A DNA stretch of 45,487 bases from Bacteroidia bacterium (GTDB lineage: Bacteria > Bacteroidota > Bacteroidia > Flavobacteriales_D > Sanyastnellaceae): assembly GCA_030427925.1 (NCBI GenBank), contig JAUICJ010000023.1:1-45487 (forward strand), read 5' to 3'. Position numbers and translations under genes: made by a program. Numbering within the stretch: the stretch's first letter is position 1; every line of letters starts with the position of its first letter. The notes beneath the pieces are model-generated. The model was not told where the DNA came from. It saw only the letters and a list, made by a program, of their open reading frames with translations, and did no database searches. Below are positions 17,539 to 26,359 of this stretch, in pieces.

Positions 17539-18627
17539 TCAGATGAGGCGCTGAAGGACTTCGATCACGCGATCGGTGGCATGGCCATCCCAAAGCGGTG
17601 GAACGGATCCGACTTTGGGGGCATCGAGGGCACTGATGACCTGAGCAACGTCGAATTCCGGGACGAGCTGGTTCGTTCCGAGATCCACGGTAATGGGGCG
17701 TTCGGTGTTGGGGCGAAGGGTGACGCACGGCACTTGGCGGAACGTGGATTCTTCTTGGATTCCGCCCGAGTCGGTGACAATGGATTGGGCTTGGGAAATC
17801 AGTTTTTGGAAGGCAAAATAATCCAGCGGCTCGGTGAGGATCACATTCGGGTGCTGCAACTTCTCCTCCCATCCAAATCGTTCGAAATTCGAGCGCGTCC
17901 TCGGATGAATGGGGAACACCACCGGCATGCGTTTCACGAGTTCTTCGAGCAAATCGACGATGAATGCCAAGCCTTGCTCGTTGTCCACCGTTGCTGGGCG
18001 GTGCATGGTCAGCAAGTAAAACGGATCGCTCCCTGACAAGCTGAGATCGGCGAGGATGGGGCTTCGCTGGATGGAGTCTTCAAATGCTACCAACGCATCG
18101 ATCATGGTATTGCCCACGAAGTGGAGGCTGCCCTCTGGATGCAGCCCATCCAAGCCTTCAGCCTTCAGGTGCTCGGCTCCCGATGCCTCTGTGACGAAGT
18201 GATGGCTCGACAATTGATCCACGAGCAGGCGATTGATCTCCTCGGGCATGCTTCGGTCAAAACTTCGCAGCCCCGCTTCCAAGTGGCCCACCGGAATGTT
18301 CGATCGGTGAGCGGCCAGCGCACCCGCAAGGGTGCTGTTCACATCCCCGGGCACCAAAACGAAATCGGGCTTGATGCGCTCCATGAGCTCAACGAGTTGA
18401 AGCACCATGTTGGCAAATTGCTCGGCCGCCGAACGCCCCTTCAATTGCAGCACATAATCGGGGCGCAAGCCAAATTGCTCGAAGAAGACTTCCGACATCT
18501 TCCGGTCGTAGTGCTGCCCGGTGTGCACTATGGTCAGCGGGCCCATGCCCGCCTCAGCCGCTCGCCGGCGGAATTGGGTCACCTTGATGAAATTTGGCCG
18601 GGTGCCGATGACAATCAATGCATGCAT
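17539..18627 (-). CDS. wecB: UDP-N-acetylglucosamine 2-epimerase (non-hydrolysing)
   Basis: The 362-residue product shows the WecB hallmarks: VIGTRPNFIK near the N-terminus, HTGQHYD, PGDVNSTLAGALAA, HLEAGLRS, PEEINRLL and TDSGGIQEE. It converts UDP-GlcNAc to UDP-ManNAc in the cytoplasm, the entry point for ManNAc or ManNAcA residues in capsules and O-antigens. Length is normal and no key residue appears missing. It sits one base after the GT4 gene at 18629 and 19 bases before the GT4 at 17519, so the three are probably co-transcribed. No UDP-ManNAc dehydrogenase is seen nearby. Confidence 0.93.
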   Translation of the reverse strand: MHALIVIGTRPNFIKVTQFRRRAAEAGMGPLTIVHTGQHYDRKMSEVFFEQFGLRPDYVLQLKGRSAAEQFANMVLQLVELMERIKPDFVLVPGDVNSTLAGALAAHRSNIPVGHLEAGLRSFDRSMPEEINRLLVDQLSSHHFVTEASGAEHLKAEGLDGLHPEGSLHFVGNTMIDALVAFEDSIQRSPILADLSLSGSDPFYLLTMHRPATVDNEQGLAFIVDLLEELVKRMPVVFPIHPRTRSNFERFGWEEKLQHPNVILTEPLDYFAFQKLISQAQSIVTDSGGIQEESTFRQVPCVTLRPNTERPITVDLGTNQLVPEFDVAQVISALDAPKVGSVPPLWDGHATDRVIEVLQRLI

Positions 18628-18628
18628 T

Positions 18629-19915
18629 TCAGTTCCGATCGCTTAGTGCAGTTAGGGTCTCAGCCAGCCGCTGGGCCAAACGGTCCCTTCGGTAATCGTC
18701 CGGGTTTACTTGGCCCAACTCAGCGCGGTCGACTGCGACCAATTGGCGCGCAAAACCCTCCTCATCATCCATGGCAGACATGAGAAAACCCCATGAAGTA
18801 ACGAGCCGTTCGAGGTCGCTGTTCAACGCACCACCTACCACGAGCGGGCGGCGGGAGGCAATGTACTCAAAGAGCTTACCGGGTAGGGTGCGACGGCCCG
18901 TATCGTTGTCGTTCTGAATCAGCACCAATCCGTGGCACTCTGCCATGGCATTTGGTACCTGTTCGTGCGGCAAGTTCCCACACAAACGGTGCATTCCGTT
19001 GGGCAATTGATGCTGCAATTCCGATTGCACTTCCAATGATACAGTTCCATAAAAGTCCACCCGAATCGGGCGGTTTTCGGTGATGCGATTCCAAGCCGCA
19101 ATCGCTCGCCACAATCCCGGCGCGTTGCGGCTGCCATACATGGTGCCGAAGAAACCGAGAACGAGTGGCCCCGATGCGGCGGGTTTCCGCTGATCAAAGC
19201 CATCCTGAACATCGAAACCGTTGGGAATGAGCTGTCCTTTCGTGCCCGCTTCCAAATCCCGCCCCATGAGGGAACGCGCAGCGGAAGGTGAAGTCACGAT
19301 GAGCTCGTCCGACATGCGCACCACCTCCGCCTCAAGGGATCGATGCCGCGCGCGTGCCCATCGGGTCAATCGAAAATCTTCCAAGTAATCCATGTCCGAC
19401 CAAGGGTCGCGAAAATCCGCCACCCACGGCAACTCGGGATGGGTGCGCTTGATGTTGCGCGCAATGAGGTGGACGGAATGCGGAGGCCCCGTGGAAACCA
19501 TGGCATCGAATGAACGCTCGCGCAGCAGCTTTTTCGCTTTGCGCGTCGCGGGCCCCACCCACCACACGCGTGGATCCGGAATGAACACATTTCCGCGCAT
19601 CCATTGGATCATCCGCTGGGCCAAACTCGCGCGCTCCTTGCCAGAAGAAGCTCCCATCGTTGGGGCCTCTTTCTTGCCTCGCAGCCCTTCGAGCAGGGCA
19701 ATCGGCTCAACTATGGGCACTTCCACCACATCCAAATCGGGACTCACTTCCGCCCACAATGCTTCATCCAAAATCGGATAGCTCGCTCCCTTCGGAACGA
19801 CCACAGTGGCTTGCCATCCCGCCGCGGGCAGGTACTTAACAAACTTCAGCCAGCGCTGAACCCCAGCACCGCCAGAAGGAGGCCAATAGTAGGTGAAGAT
19901 GATTACCCTCCGCAT
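18629..19915 (-). CDS. Family 4 glycosyltransferase
   Basis: The 428-residue GT-B enzyme starts with FTYYWPPSGGAGVQRWLKF, the usual N-terminal motif of surface-polysaccharide GT4 enzymes, and continues with WVADFRDPW. Its C-terminal part has LVLGFFGTMYGSRN and LPGKLFEYIASRRPLVVGG. It likely transfers a sugar during repeat-unit assembly on the cytoplasmic side of the membrane. The stop lies one base before the WecB start. The next gene upstream (19997) is 81 bp away on the same strand, so the operon probably extends to the hexapeptide acyltransferases. Confidence 0.9.
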   Translation of the reverse strand: MRRVIIFTYYWPPSGGAGVQRWLKFVKYLPAAGWQATVVVPKGASYPILDEALWAEVSPDLDVVEVPIVEPIALLEGLRGKKEAPTMGASSGKERASLAQRMIQWMRGNVFIPDPRVWWVGPATRKAKKLLRERSFDAMVSTGPPHSVHLIARNIKRTHPELPWVADFRDPWSDMDYLEDFRLTRWARARHRSLEAEVVRMSDELIVTSPSAARSLMGRDLEAGTKGQLIPNGFDVQDGFDQRKPAASGPLVLGFFGTMYGSRNAPGLWRAIAAWNRITENRPIRVDFYGTVSLEVQSELQHQLPNGMHRLCGNLPHEQVPNAMAECHGLVLIQNDNDTGRRTLPGKLFEYIASRRPLVVGGALNSDLERLVTSWGFLMSAMDDEEGFARQLVAVDRAELGQVNPDDYRRDRLAQRLAETLTALSDRN

Positions 19916-19996
19916 AAGCTCGCAAGTTAGGTCAGATGCGTCAGCCTGCCTAAAATCGTGAGGCGTTGAAGGTTCCGGTCAAACCAGGAAGCTGCC

Positions 19997-20458
19997 TTAC
20001 GATTTCGGCGAGTGCAGCTTTGCAGGATTTCCGAACCAAACCTCTCCCTTTCCCACATCGTGTCGCACTTGACTGCATGCTCCGATGGTCGCGTCGTCAT
20101 CGATCGAAACTCCGGGCATGAGGGTCACGTTGGCCCCGATGAGGACGCGATCTCCAATGCTGCCCACCACCTTTTGGTTTCCTTGAGCCAAATCCGGGGT
20201 GTCCGTCAAAACAAACCCATACTTGATGGACGCGTGCGAGCCAATTTTCGCGTTCGCAGAAATCGTACACCGGCTTCCGAACGTGGTGTAGTCCCCAATC
20301 ACCACACCGGACCGAATCTCACAATACGCCGTGAACTTGCAGTTGCTGCCGATGACGGCTCCCTTCCGGACGATGCAGAACGGCCCCACCTCGGTTCCGT
20401 CCCCTATTTGAGCCCCCTCCTCGACATAGGCCGTGGGGTGAATGATTGCTCCTTTCAT
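19997..20458 (-). CDS. Hexapeptide-repeat acyltransferase (short)
   Basis: The product is 153 residues from the ATG at 20458. It is built of [LIV]GxxxX hexapeptide turns (IIHPTAYVEEGAQIGDGTEV, VIGSNC, VVIGDYTTFG) that form a left-handed beta-helix. The end (IGANVTLMPGVSIDDDATIG, EVWFGNPAK) is typical of sugar N- or O-acetyltransferases. In-frame sequence upstream to 20554 has no repeats and overlaps the next gene, so the shorter start is chosen. Only four bases separate it from the longer hexapeptide gene. It may acetylate the amino sugar made by the divergent fdtA/fdtB-like genes, which is inference from context. Confidence 0.85.
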   Translation of the reverse strand: MKGAIIHPTAYVEEGAQIGDGTEVGPFCIVRKGAVIGSNCKFTAYCEIRSGVVIGDYTTFGSRCTISANAKIGSHASIKYGFVLTDTPDLAQGNQKVVGSIGDRVLIGANVTLMPGVSIDDDATIGACSQVRHDVGKGEVWFGNPAKLHSPKS

Positions 20459-20462
20459 GAGT

Positions 20463-21125
20463 TCATTTCTTTTTTGCGGGCACACCAATGTATGTGGCCC
20501 CTGGTGAATCGAGGGACTTCGTTGCAACGCTGCCCGCCGCGAGCGTGACCTCATCTGCGACGGAAATACCTGGCAACAAGGTCGCGTTGCTCCCTATGAA
20601 GCACTTCCGACCAATAACGGGGCCTTCGTGCTGGCTCCGGTCTTTCATCTCAAAAGGCCTGTTATCGGTCACGCACGTCACGTGAACCCCGACGAACGTC
20701 CCTTCACCGATGCGCATGTTGCCCGCAATGTTCGACTGGGTCATCACCTTGACTCCGCGCTCTATCGACGCATTGAAGCTGATGACGGCTCCGGTTCCGA
20801 TGACGACGTCTTCTGCCAAGCGCACGTTTTCACGGATCAAGCAGTGGTCCGCCAAATAACAATGCGCTCCAATATCTACTCCGGAATAAACGGTGACCCG
20901 ATCGCCTACAATTGTGTTCGCTCGGATGATGGTCGCACCCGTTGGGTCTTGCAGAGCGGTCTGATTGCGACCACTTGAGGGCGACTTCCCGAGGATGGCG
21001 TGGCTCCCGATTTTCACACCCTCCTCCAGGATAACGCCCGAATGAACGACTGAAAAAGGACCCAATTCGACGGATTCATGAACTTGTGCACCGGGTGAAA
21101 TGAGAACATGCGGGTGCTGCTTCAT
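20463..21125 (-). CDS. LpxA-like hexapeptide acyltransferase (long)
   Basis: The 220-residue protein has LpxA/WbpD-type beta-helix repeats throughout (VLISPGAQVHESVELGPF, VVIGTGAVISFNASIERGVK, CFIGSNATLLPGISVADEV, YIGVPAKKK). An inserted loop (KSPSSGRNQTALQDPTG) sits after the second coil. It probably acylates a nucleotide amino sugar. It is the first gene of the minus-strand operon. Upstream, TATTTTCG on the minus strand, about 10 bases before the ATG, matches the Bacteroidota -7 box with one mismatch. The divergent 200-bp region to 21326 likely holds promoters for both directions. Confidence 0.82.
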   Translation of the reverse strand: MKQHPHVLISPGAQVHESVELGPFSVVHSGVILEEGVKIGSHAILGKSPSSGRNQTALQDPTGATIIRANTIVGDRVTVYSGVDIGAHCYLADHCLIRENVRLAEDVVIGTGAVISFNASIERGVKVMTQSNIAGNMRIGEGTFVGVHVTCVTDNRPFEMKDRSQHEGPVIGRKCFIGSNATLLPGISVADEVTLAAGSVATKSLDSPGATYIGVPAKKK

Positions 21126-21325
21126 GTAACGAAAATAAGCATTTATGGTCTAAGCACCGCGAATGCTCAGAGCGGATGCCTTGTTTGACGGCCAAGTTCC
21201 CGATATTTGGTTGGTCGAGAGCACCCTTGTCCTGCTGATTTTCGACGAGTTGAACGAAACACCATCTTGAGCGCGGAGTGCTCCTCGCTTCAACCGGGTA
21301 AAGGATTTGTCATGAAACCACGCGA

Positions 21326-21724
21326 ATGAAGGCTCAACTCATCACCTTACCGAAGATTTCCGACCCAAGGGGAAACTTGACTTTTATCCAAGAAGGTAAT
21401 GGGCTTCCATTCGAGCCGAAGCGCGTCTTCTGGACCTTCAACGTTCCTTCCGGAGCTTCCCGAGGTGGGCACGCCTACTTCAGGCAAACCGAACTCATCG
21501 TCGCAATCAATGGTTCTTTCGACGTGTGCATCACCCACCCGGACGGCACGGTTGAAACGTACTTTTTAAACCGCGGCGACCAAGGGATTCTGCTACCACG
21601 GCTCACGTGGCGTTCCATGGAGAATTTCAGCACCAATGCCATGGGATTGCATTTGTCGGACTCGCAATTTGATGAAAGCGACTACATTCGTGATTTTAGC
21701 GCATACAAGGCCTTGAATTCATGA
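21326..21724 (+). CDS. FdtA/WxcM-like cupin, sugar ketoisomerase family (atypical active site)
   Basis: The 132-residue cupin is of the TDP-4-keto-6-deoxyhexose 3,4-ketoisomerase family: DPRGNLTFIQE, PKRVFWTFNVPSGASRGGHAY, a GD/LPRLTWRSM strand and DESDYIRDF at the end. In characterised members the catalytic segment is HxH. Here it is His49-Ala-Tyr51, so the second His is replaced by Tyr. It may have altered activity or act as a partner to the next gene, which keeps HAH. The two genes overlap by four bases (ATGA). Codon use is AT-richer than surrounding genes, hinting at transfer. Confidence 0.83.
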   Translation: MKAQLITLPKISDPRGNLTFIQEGNGLPFEPKRVFWTFNVPSGASRGGHAYFRQTELIVAINGSFDVCITHPDGTVETYFLNRGDQGILLPRLTWRSMENFSTNAMGLHLSDSQFDESDYIRDFSAYKALNS

Positions 21725-22176
21725 GCAAAGCAATCGACGCAACCATCGGTGATGTTCGGGTGATTGAAATCGATCAAGTTTTTACCGAAAGCAGTGGCTC
21801 GATTGTTTTTTATGAAGGCGCCCGGTCGATGCCATTCAGCCCGAAAAGGGTTTTCTTTTTGTATGACATTCCGGCAGGGGCCAATCGAGGTGCACATGCA
21901 CACAAGGAATGTCATCAATTATTGGTGGCTGTGTCGGGCTCTTTTGAAGTGGTCGCGTATGACGGAACTTCGGAAACGACGCACAGCCTGAAGCAGCCTA
22001 ACCAAGGGCTACTCATTCCACCGGGCATTTGGGCTGCTGAAGTGAACTTTTCTGGCGGGGCGATTTGCTTGGTTTTGGCCTCTCATGTCTACGAAGAGAG
22101 CGACTATATTCGCGACAGGAATGCATTTGATACTTGGAAGCGCCATTCAACTTCAACTAGGTCAGCGCGTGAATGA
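21721..22176 (+). CDS. TDP-4-keto-6-deoxyhexose 3,4-ketoisomerase (FdtA family)
   Basis: The 151-residue cupin has PKRVFFLYDIPAGANRGAHA followed by HKECHQLL, so the expected His59-Ala-His61 pair is intact, along with GLLIPPGIWA and YEESDYIRDR. This enzyme family moves the keto group of dTDP-4-keto-6-deoxyglucose from C4 to C3, which lets a DegT-family enzyme install a 3-amino group; that aminotransferase follows at 22348. It is coupled to the first FdtA-like gene by an ATGA overlap. The dTDP-glucose synthase and dehydratase (RmlA/RmlB) are not in the window. Confidence 0.87.
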   Translation: MSKAIDATIGDVRVIEIDQVFTESSGSIVFYEGARSMPFSPKRVFFLYDIPAGANRGAHAHKECHQLLVAVSGSFEVVAYDGTSETTHSLKQPNQGLLIPPGIWAAEVNFSGGAICLVLASHVYEESDYIRDRNAFDTWKRHSTSTRSARE

Positions 22177-22347
22177 CGTGTTTGAGTGCTTGGATGCGGA
22201 TTTCATTCCGAATGAACTTGACCACAAGACGAGCGGAAAACCTCACTTCAAGCGAGCATCAAATCAATGAAGATTTCGCGCGCAAAAGCCAAGTCGGAAG
22301 AATTCAAGTCAACTGCAAATTGACAGTTGGAAGCAGCTAAAGATCAC
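22177..22347 (+). other. Gap between ketoisomerase and aminotransferase
   Basis: This 171-bp AT-richer gap contains an open stretch reading VNDVFECLDADFIPNELDH (in a different frame from its neighbours, stop at 22270), which could be a remnant of a lost gene. A CAACTG/CAGTTG inverted repeat lies at 22310-22329. No complete gene was recognised. Confidence 0.3.
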
Positions 22348-23454
22348 ATGGACATACCCTTTCTGAACTTAGTAGCCGCCCATGACCCCCTGAGCGCCGA
22401 GCTCAACGAGGCCGCCGCGCGTGTCATCGCCTCTGGATGGTACATTCACGGGAATGAGTGCCGAGCTTTCGAAGAAGATTGGGCGCGGTTTCTGGATGCG
22501 AAGCATGCCGTGGGCGTGAGCAATGGATTGGATGCCCTGATCTTATCCCTGAAGGCACTGGGAGTCGGTGAGGGCGCTGAAGTCATCGTTCCATCGAACA
22601 CCTACGTGGCGACGGCACTGGCAGTGACCCACGTTGGGGCGAGGCCGGTTTTTGTCGAGCCCTGTTTGGATACGTACAACATCGATCCCCGTCGCATTGA
22701 AGCCGCGATCAACGAACGCACGAGGGCCATCATGCCCGTTCACCTTTATGGGCAAGCGGCTGAAATGACTGAGATCATGGCGATTGCAGCGCGGCACGGG
22801 CTGTTCGTTGTCGAGGACAACGCGCAAGCCCAAGGGGCCACGCACAAGGGCCAAAAAACGGGGACGTTCGGTCATTGCAATGGCACGAGCTTTTATCCGG
22901 GCAAGAACCTGGGTGCGTTGGGGGATGCTGGAGCCGTGAGCACGAATGACCCGGATTTGGCGCGAAAAGTTCGTGTGTTGGGCAACTACGGAAGTCAAAA
23001 GAAGTACTACAACGAGGTGATCGGTTACAACAACCGCCTCGATGAAATGCAGGCTGCTCTTCTTCGGGTCAAGCTCCCCCACCTCAACGACTGGACGGCA
23101 CAGCGGCAGGCCATTGCATCGGCGTATTTGGAAGGACTGTCGGGGGTCGGCGACTTGGTGCTGCCCGCTACCCACGCGGATTCTTCGCATGTTTATCACC
23201 TGTTCGTCATTCGAACGAAGCGCCGAGACGAATTGGCAGAACACCTGAAGCAAGAGGGAATCGGCACCTTAGTTCATTACCCGATTCCTCCCCATTTGCA
23301 GGCGTGCTATGCCGACTTGGGGTTCAAGCGGGGGGATTTTCCTCTTGCGGAAGAAATTGCGGACACGGCGTTGAGCTTGCCGATTTGGCCAGGAATGGAG
23401 CGCGAACAAACCGACGTAGTGATCCAAGCGATGGTCCGGTTTTTCAACAGCTGA
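22348..23454 (+). CDS. fdtB: DegT/DnrJ/EryC1 sugar aminotransferase (FdtB-like)
   Basis: The 368-residue PLP enzyme has PFLNLVAAHDPL at the N-terminus, GVSNGLDALILSLKALG, PSNTYVATALAV, VVEDNAQAQGA and SFYPGKNLGALGDAGAV, with Lys186 as the PLP lysine. NRLDEMQAALLRVKLPHL and HYPIPPHLQ are also canonical. With the FdtA-like pair before it, the likely reaction is 3-amination of a dTDP-3-keto-6-deoxyhexose. ATG 22348 gives the standard start; a TTG at 22327 in frame is less likely. It lies 171 bp after the ketoisomerase gene. Confidence 0.92.
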   Translation: MDIPFLNLVAAHDPLSAELNEAAARVIASGWYIHGNECRAFEEDWARFLDAKHAVGVSNGLDALILSLKALGVGEGAEVIVPSNTYVATALAVTHVGARPVFVEPCLDTYNIDPRRIEAAINERTRAIMPVHLYGQAAEMTEIMAIAARHGLFVVEDNAQAQGATHKGQKTGTFGHCNGTSFYPGKNLGALGDAGAVSTNDPDLARKVRVLGNYGSQKKYYNEVIGYNNRLDEMQAALLRVKLPHLNDWTAQRQAIASAYLEGLSGVGDLVLPATHADSSHVYHLFVIRTKRRDELAEHLKQEGIGTLVHYPIPPHLQACYADLGFKRGDFPLAEEIADTALSLPIWPGMEREQTDVVIQAMVRFFNS

Positions 23455-23511
23455 GCCCTTCCATCATGGGGCTGCCTCATCGACGCGGCTTGCGAACACG
23501 TTCGATGGAAC

Positions 23512-24255
23512 TCAGTTGGGCTTTCTTGCCACCAAACCGTAAGCAAGGGGAAACACCCGGCCTGTTTTCTCAGACACCTTCTTCCCGGTACCCGTACTGA
23601 TGAACGCCCAAACCAACCGCTGGACCAGGACCCCTGCCCCTTTGCCGATCACGGGAATCCCACGAAGGATTTTTGCACAAAAATCCGCCAGGACTTCAGG
23701 AGCTCCCCCGAGGGGCTCCACTCTGATTACTTCAAAACCGGCCTTTTCCACGAGGTAGACCAAGGCATGCCTCGTGTACCGGAAATAGTCATTTGGCTCT
23801 TCGTGGAGCCAATAAAAGAACGGGACGTTCATGATGAGGGTGGCGTCCTTCCTGCAAACCCGATGCATCTCCTGCAGCAATTGCGAAGGCTCCCGGATGT
23901 GTTCCAATACGTCCGACAAAATCAGCGTATCGAACCGGTTGCTTTCAAATTGCAATGGTTCATTCAAGTCTTGGGTCTGATCGAGGAATTCATTTTTATG
24001 CAATGTCCCTTCCCAATCCACGCAGCAATTGTCCGAAATGAAAGGTCGGTAAGCCTCAAACAACGGAACATGGCCACAGCCCAAATCCAGCAATTCTCCC
24101 CGTGCATGTTCCGGAAGTTTAGCACCATAAAACCGTCCAATCAGGTCCACCAAGAGCCTCGATGAAGACCTCACATAATGTTCGTTTCTGTTGGCTCGGA
24201 GCACGCCCTGTTTCAGGATGAATTTCGTTGGCTGCCAGCTGTTTCGGTTTTTCAT
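23512..24255 (-). CDS. Class I SAM-dependent methyltransferase
   Basis: From ATG 24255 the product is 247 residues; an in-frame ATG at 24312 would add 19. Motif I is GELLDLGCGHVPLFEAY, and FDTLILSDVLEHIREPSQLL is the post-I acidic region of Methyltransf_11-type enzymes. NVPFFYWLHEEPNDYFRYT is typical of members in glycan clusters. It probably O-methylates a sugar or a lipid-linked intermediate. It converges on the aminotransferase gene (57-bp gap) and lies alone on the minus strand. Its codon use is AT-richer than that of the MBOAT genes. Confidence 0.85.
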   Translation of the reverse strand: MKNRNSWQPTKFILKQGVLRANRNEHYVRSSSRLLVDLIGRFYGAKLPEHARGELLDLGCGHVPLFEAYRPFISDNCCVDWEGTLHKNEFLDQTQDLNEPLQFESNRFDTLILSDVLEHIREPSQLLQEMHRVCRKDATLIMNVPFFYWLHEEPNDYFRYTRHALVYLVEKAGFEVIRVEPLGGAPEVLADFCAKILRGIPVIGKGAGVLVQRLVWAFISTGTGKKVSEKTGRVFPLAYGLVARKPN

Positions 24256-24868
24256 GAGCAATGCCTTCTGTCGGTGAACATGTCGGCTAGTGGCTTTCAA
24301 GATAAGGCTCACGTCGAAAAAGCCTGATGACCTGAGGTGTTGGGCTTGTTGCAGCTGCCCTCCACTCCGATGACTTCATTCCCCGCGCGCACTCGTGTGA
24401 CAAGCACTTCCCGTTGCGGAAGGGAAGTGGGGCTGGATTTTCAGCCCGGAACCGCGATCATGAAATCTCGGGCGAAGGGGAAAAGGGGGTGCCCGAACGA
24501 CGAGTCCTCAACAGGCCCATCACAAAAACTGATGTCCATCCTTGAGCTTGCCTTTGCGATGGATAACGCCTTTTCCTCTGTGCGCAAAGAATGAGCTCGT
24601 TTGCACCCGCCTGCCAATTCGGGTTTCAGCAGGAGAGTGCTTTGCTTTTCAAAGGCAACCTTCCGCGTGCGTTGAACCCCTTCCAGAAGGCATTGAGCGA
24701 GTCCCACCGCCTTCCAGGCCAACCACCTTTTCCTGACCCTCCGGTTCCGCGTCTCCGCGAGCCGGTCCTGCAGTCAGGTCCGGAACTCCTCAGCGCGACT
24801 AAAAAGGGCTTCATTATCTTCGTAGTCCACCGAATTGAAGGCTCCCGCCTGATTGACCTCATTATCAG
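24256..24868. other. Long gap without a recognisable gene
   Basis: About 610 bases between the methyltransferase and the first MBOAT gene. Short open frames occur on both strands (for example 24337-24594 plus, 24441-24722 minus) but none has a recognisable motif, conserved composition or plausible partner. A weak -7-like TATCTTCG lies at 24815-24822, ahead of the MBOAT gene. The region may be decayed coding sequence or a recombination scar. Confidence 0.4.
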
Positions 24869-26356
24869 ATGATTTTTAACTCCTCGGAGTTTTTCTTGTT
24901 TCTGCCCGTCGTTTTCGCTGTTTATTGGGTGTTGAACCGATGGACCTCGTCCTCGCAAGGATTGCGGTTGCAGAACCTGTTCCTCCTTGGAGCGAGTTAC
25001 CTGTTCTACGGGTGGTGGGAATGGCGGTTCCTCGCATTGATTGCCTTGTCAACCGCCGTTGACTACGTGGTGGGGTTGCGCATCGCGGCGGCGAACGAGC
25101 GGGAATTGGGGGCGAATGCGCCGTCGAGTCAACGGAGCCGGGGCGGGAAGGCGTGGCTGTGGGTTTCGGTGGGAGTGAATTTGGGCCTGCTCATCTACTT
25201 CAAATACGCGAACTTCTTCATCGACAGCTGGATCAACGCCTGGGGCAGCCTCGGAGTCCCCATGCACCGCAGCTCGCTGAACGTCATCCTGCCCGTTGGC
25301 ATCAGCTTCTACACGTTCCAAACCCTCTCCTACTCCATCGACATTTACCGGCGGCAGCTCAAGCCGACGCGCGACTTCATCTCGTTCGCGGCCTTCGTCA
25401 GCTTCTTTCCACAGCTGGTGGCCGGACCCATCGAGCGAGCGAGCAAGCTGTTGCCCCAGATCGAACGCCGGCGCACCTTCGATTACGACGAGGCTGCGAG
25501 CGGCATGAAGCTGATTTTATGGGGCTTGTTCAAGAAGGTGGTGGTGGCCGATGTGTGCGCCGTTCCTGTGGACGCGATTTATGCCGATCACGGGGCATTC
25601 GATGGGCCCACCCTCATCCTCGGCGCCGCGCTCTTCATCGTTCAGATTTATGGTGATTTCTCGGGGTATTCGGACATCGCCATCGGAACTGCACGACTCT
25701 TCGGTGTGCAGTTGATGACCAATTTCCGAACCCCGTTTTTCGCCCGAAGCCTTCAAGATTTCTGGACGAGGTGGCACATTTCGCTCAGTGCGTGGTTCAG
25801 GGATTACGTCTTCACGCCGATGGGGGGGTACCGGCAGGGGCGGTGGAAAGGTGCGCGCAACAGCTTGGCCGTCTTCCTGATCATCGGGTTGTGGCATGGG
25901 GCGAATTGGACGTTCGTAATCTGGGGCGGTTTGAATGGATTGGTGGTGGTCATTCCCTTGATGCTGAGGCGAAAGAAGCAGCGATGGAAAGAGAAGAGTG
26001 CGTGGCCGTCCGCCTTGGAATTGGGCCAAATGTTGAGCACCTTTTTCATCGTCACCTCCATCGGGGTGTTCTTTCGATCGCCCGACGTGAGCACCGCCGT
26101 GCGCTATGTGCTGGGGTGGTTCGATTGGAGCGGTCCTTGGCGCATCGGGGAGCACCTCTCTGAGATGATGTTGCTGTGGGTCCTGGTCATGCTGACGGTG
26201 GAATGGATCGGGTGGCACCGGTGCAGGGGGTGGGTTCATGAAGCATGGGGGAGGCCGTGGGCGCGCGGGGTGCGCTGGGGGGCGTATGGCGTTGGGATTT
26301 GGCTTGTGCTCAAGGGCATCAACACGCCGCAGCAGTTCATTTACTTTCAATTCTGA
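24869..26356 (+). CDS. MBOAT family O-acyltransferase (first copy)
   Basis: The 495-residue multi-pass membrane protein is of the AlgI/DltB type. N-terminal helices begin MIFNSSEFFLFLPVVFAVYW. The loop ILPVGISFYTFQTLSYSIDIYR, the motif DFWTRWHISLSAWFRDY and the catalytic-type GLWHGANWTF (His343) are all present. MBOAT enzymes in polysaccharide loci move acyl groups, usually acetyl, across the inner membrane for O-acylation of the exported glycan. An SGNH-like gene follows after three bases, the usual partnership. Full length with no defect seen. Confidence 0.93.
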   Translation: MIFNSSEFFLFLPVVFAVYWVLNRWTSSSQGLRLQNLFLLGASYLFYGWWEWRFLALIALSTAVDYVVGLRIAAANERELGANAPSSQRSRGGKAWLWVSVGVNLGLLIYFKYANFFIDSWINAWGSLGVPMHRSSLNVILPVGISFYTFQTLSYSIDIYRRQLKPTRDFISFAAFVSFFPQLVAGPIERASKLLPQIERRRTFDYDEAASGMKLILWGLFKKVVVADVCAVPVDAIYADHGAFDGPTLILGAALFIVQIYGDFSGYSDIAIGTARLFGVQLMTNFRTPFFARSLQDFWTRWHISLSAWFRDYVFTPMGGYRQGRWKGARNSLAVFLIIGLWHGANWTFVIWGGLNGLVVVIPLMLRRKKQRWKEKSAWPSALELGQMLSTFFIVTSIGVFFRSPDVSTAVRYVLGWFDWSGPWRIGEHLSEMMLLWVLVMLTVEWIGWHRCRGWVHEAWGRPWARGVRWGAYGVGIWLVLKGINTPQQFIYFQF

Positions 26357-26359
26357 CCC

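Noticed and set aside
24337-24958. Short open frames in the 610-bp gap
   Set aside because: No motif, no matching frame across them and no partner gene; kept only as an unexplained gap.
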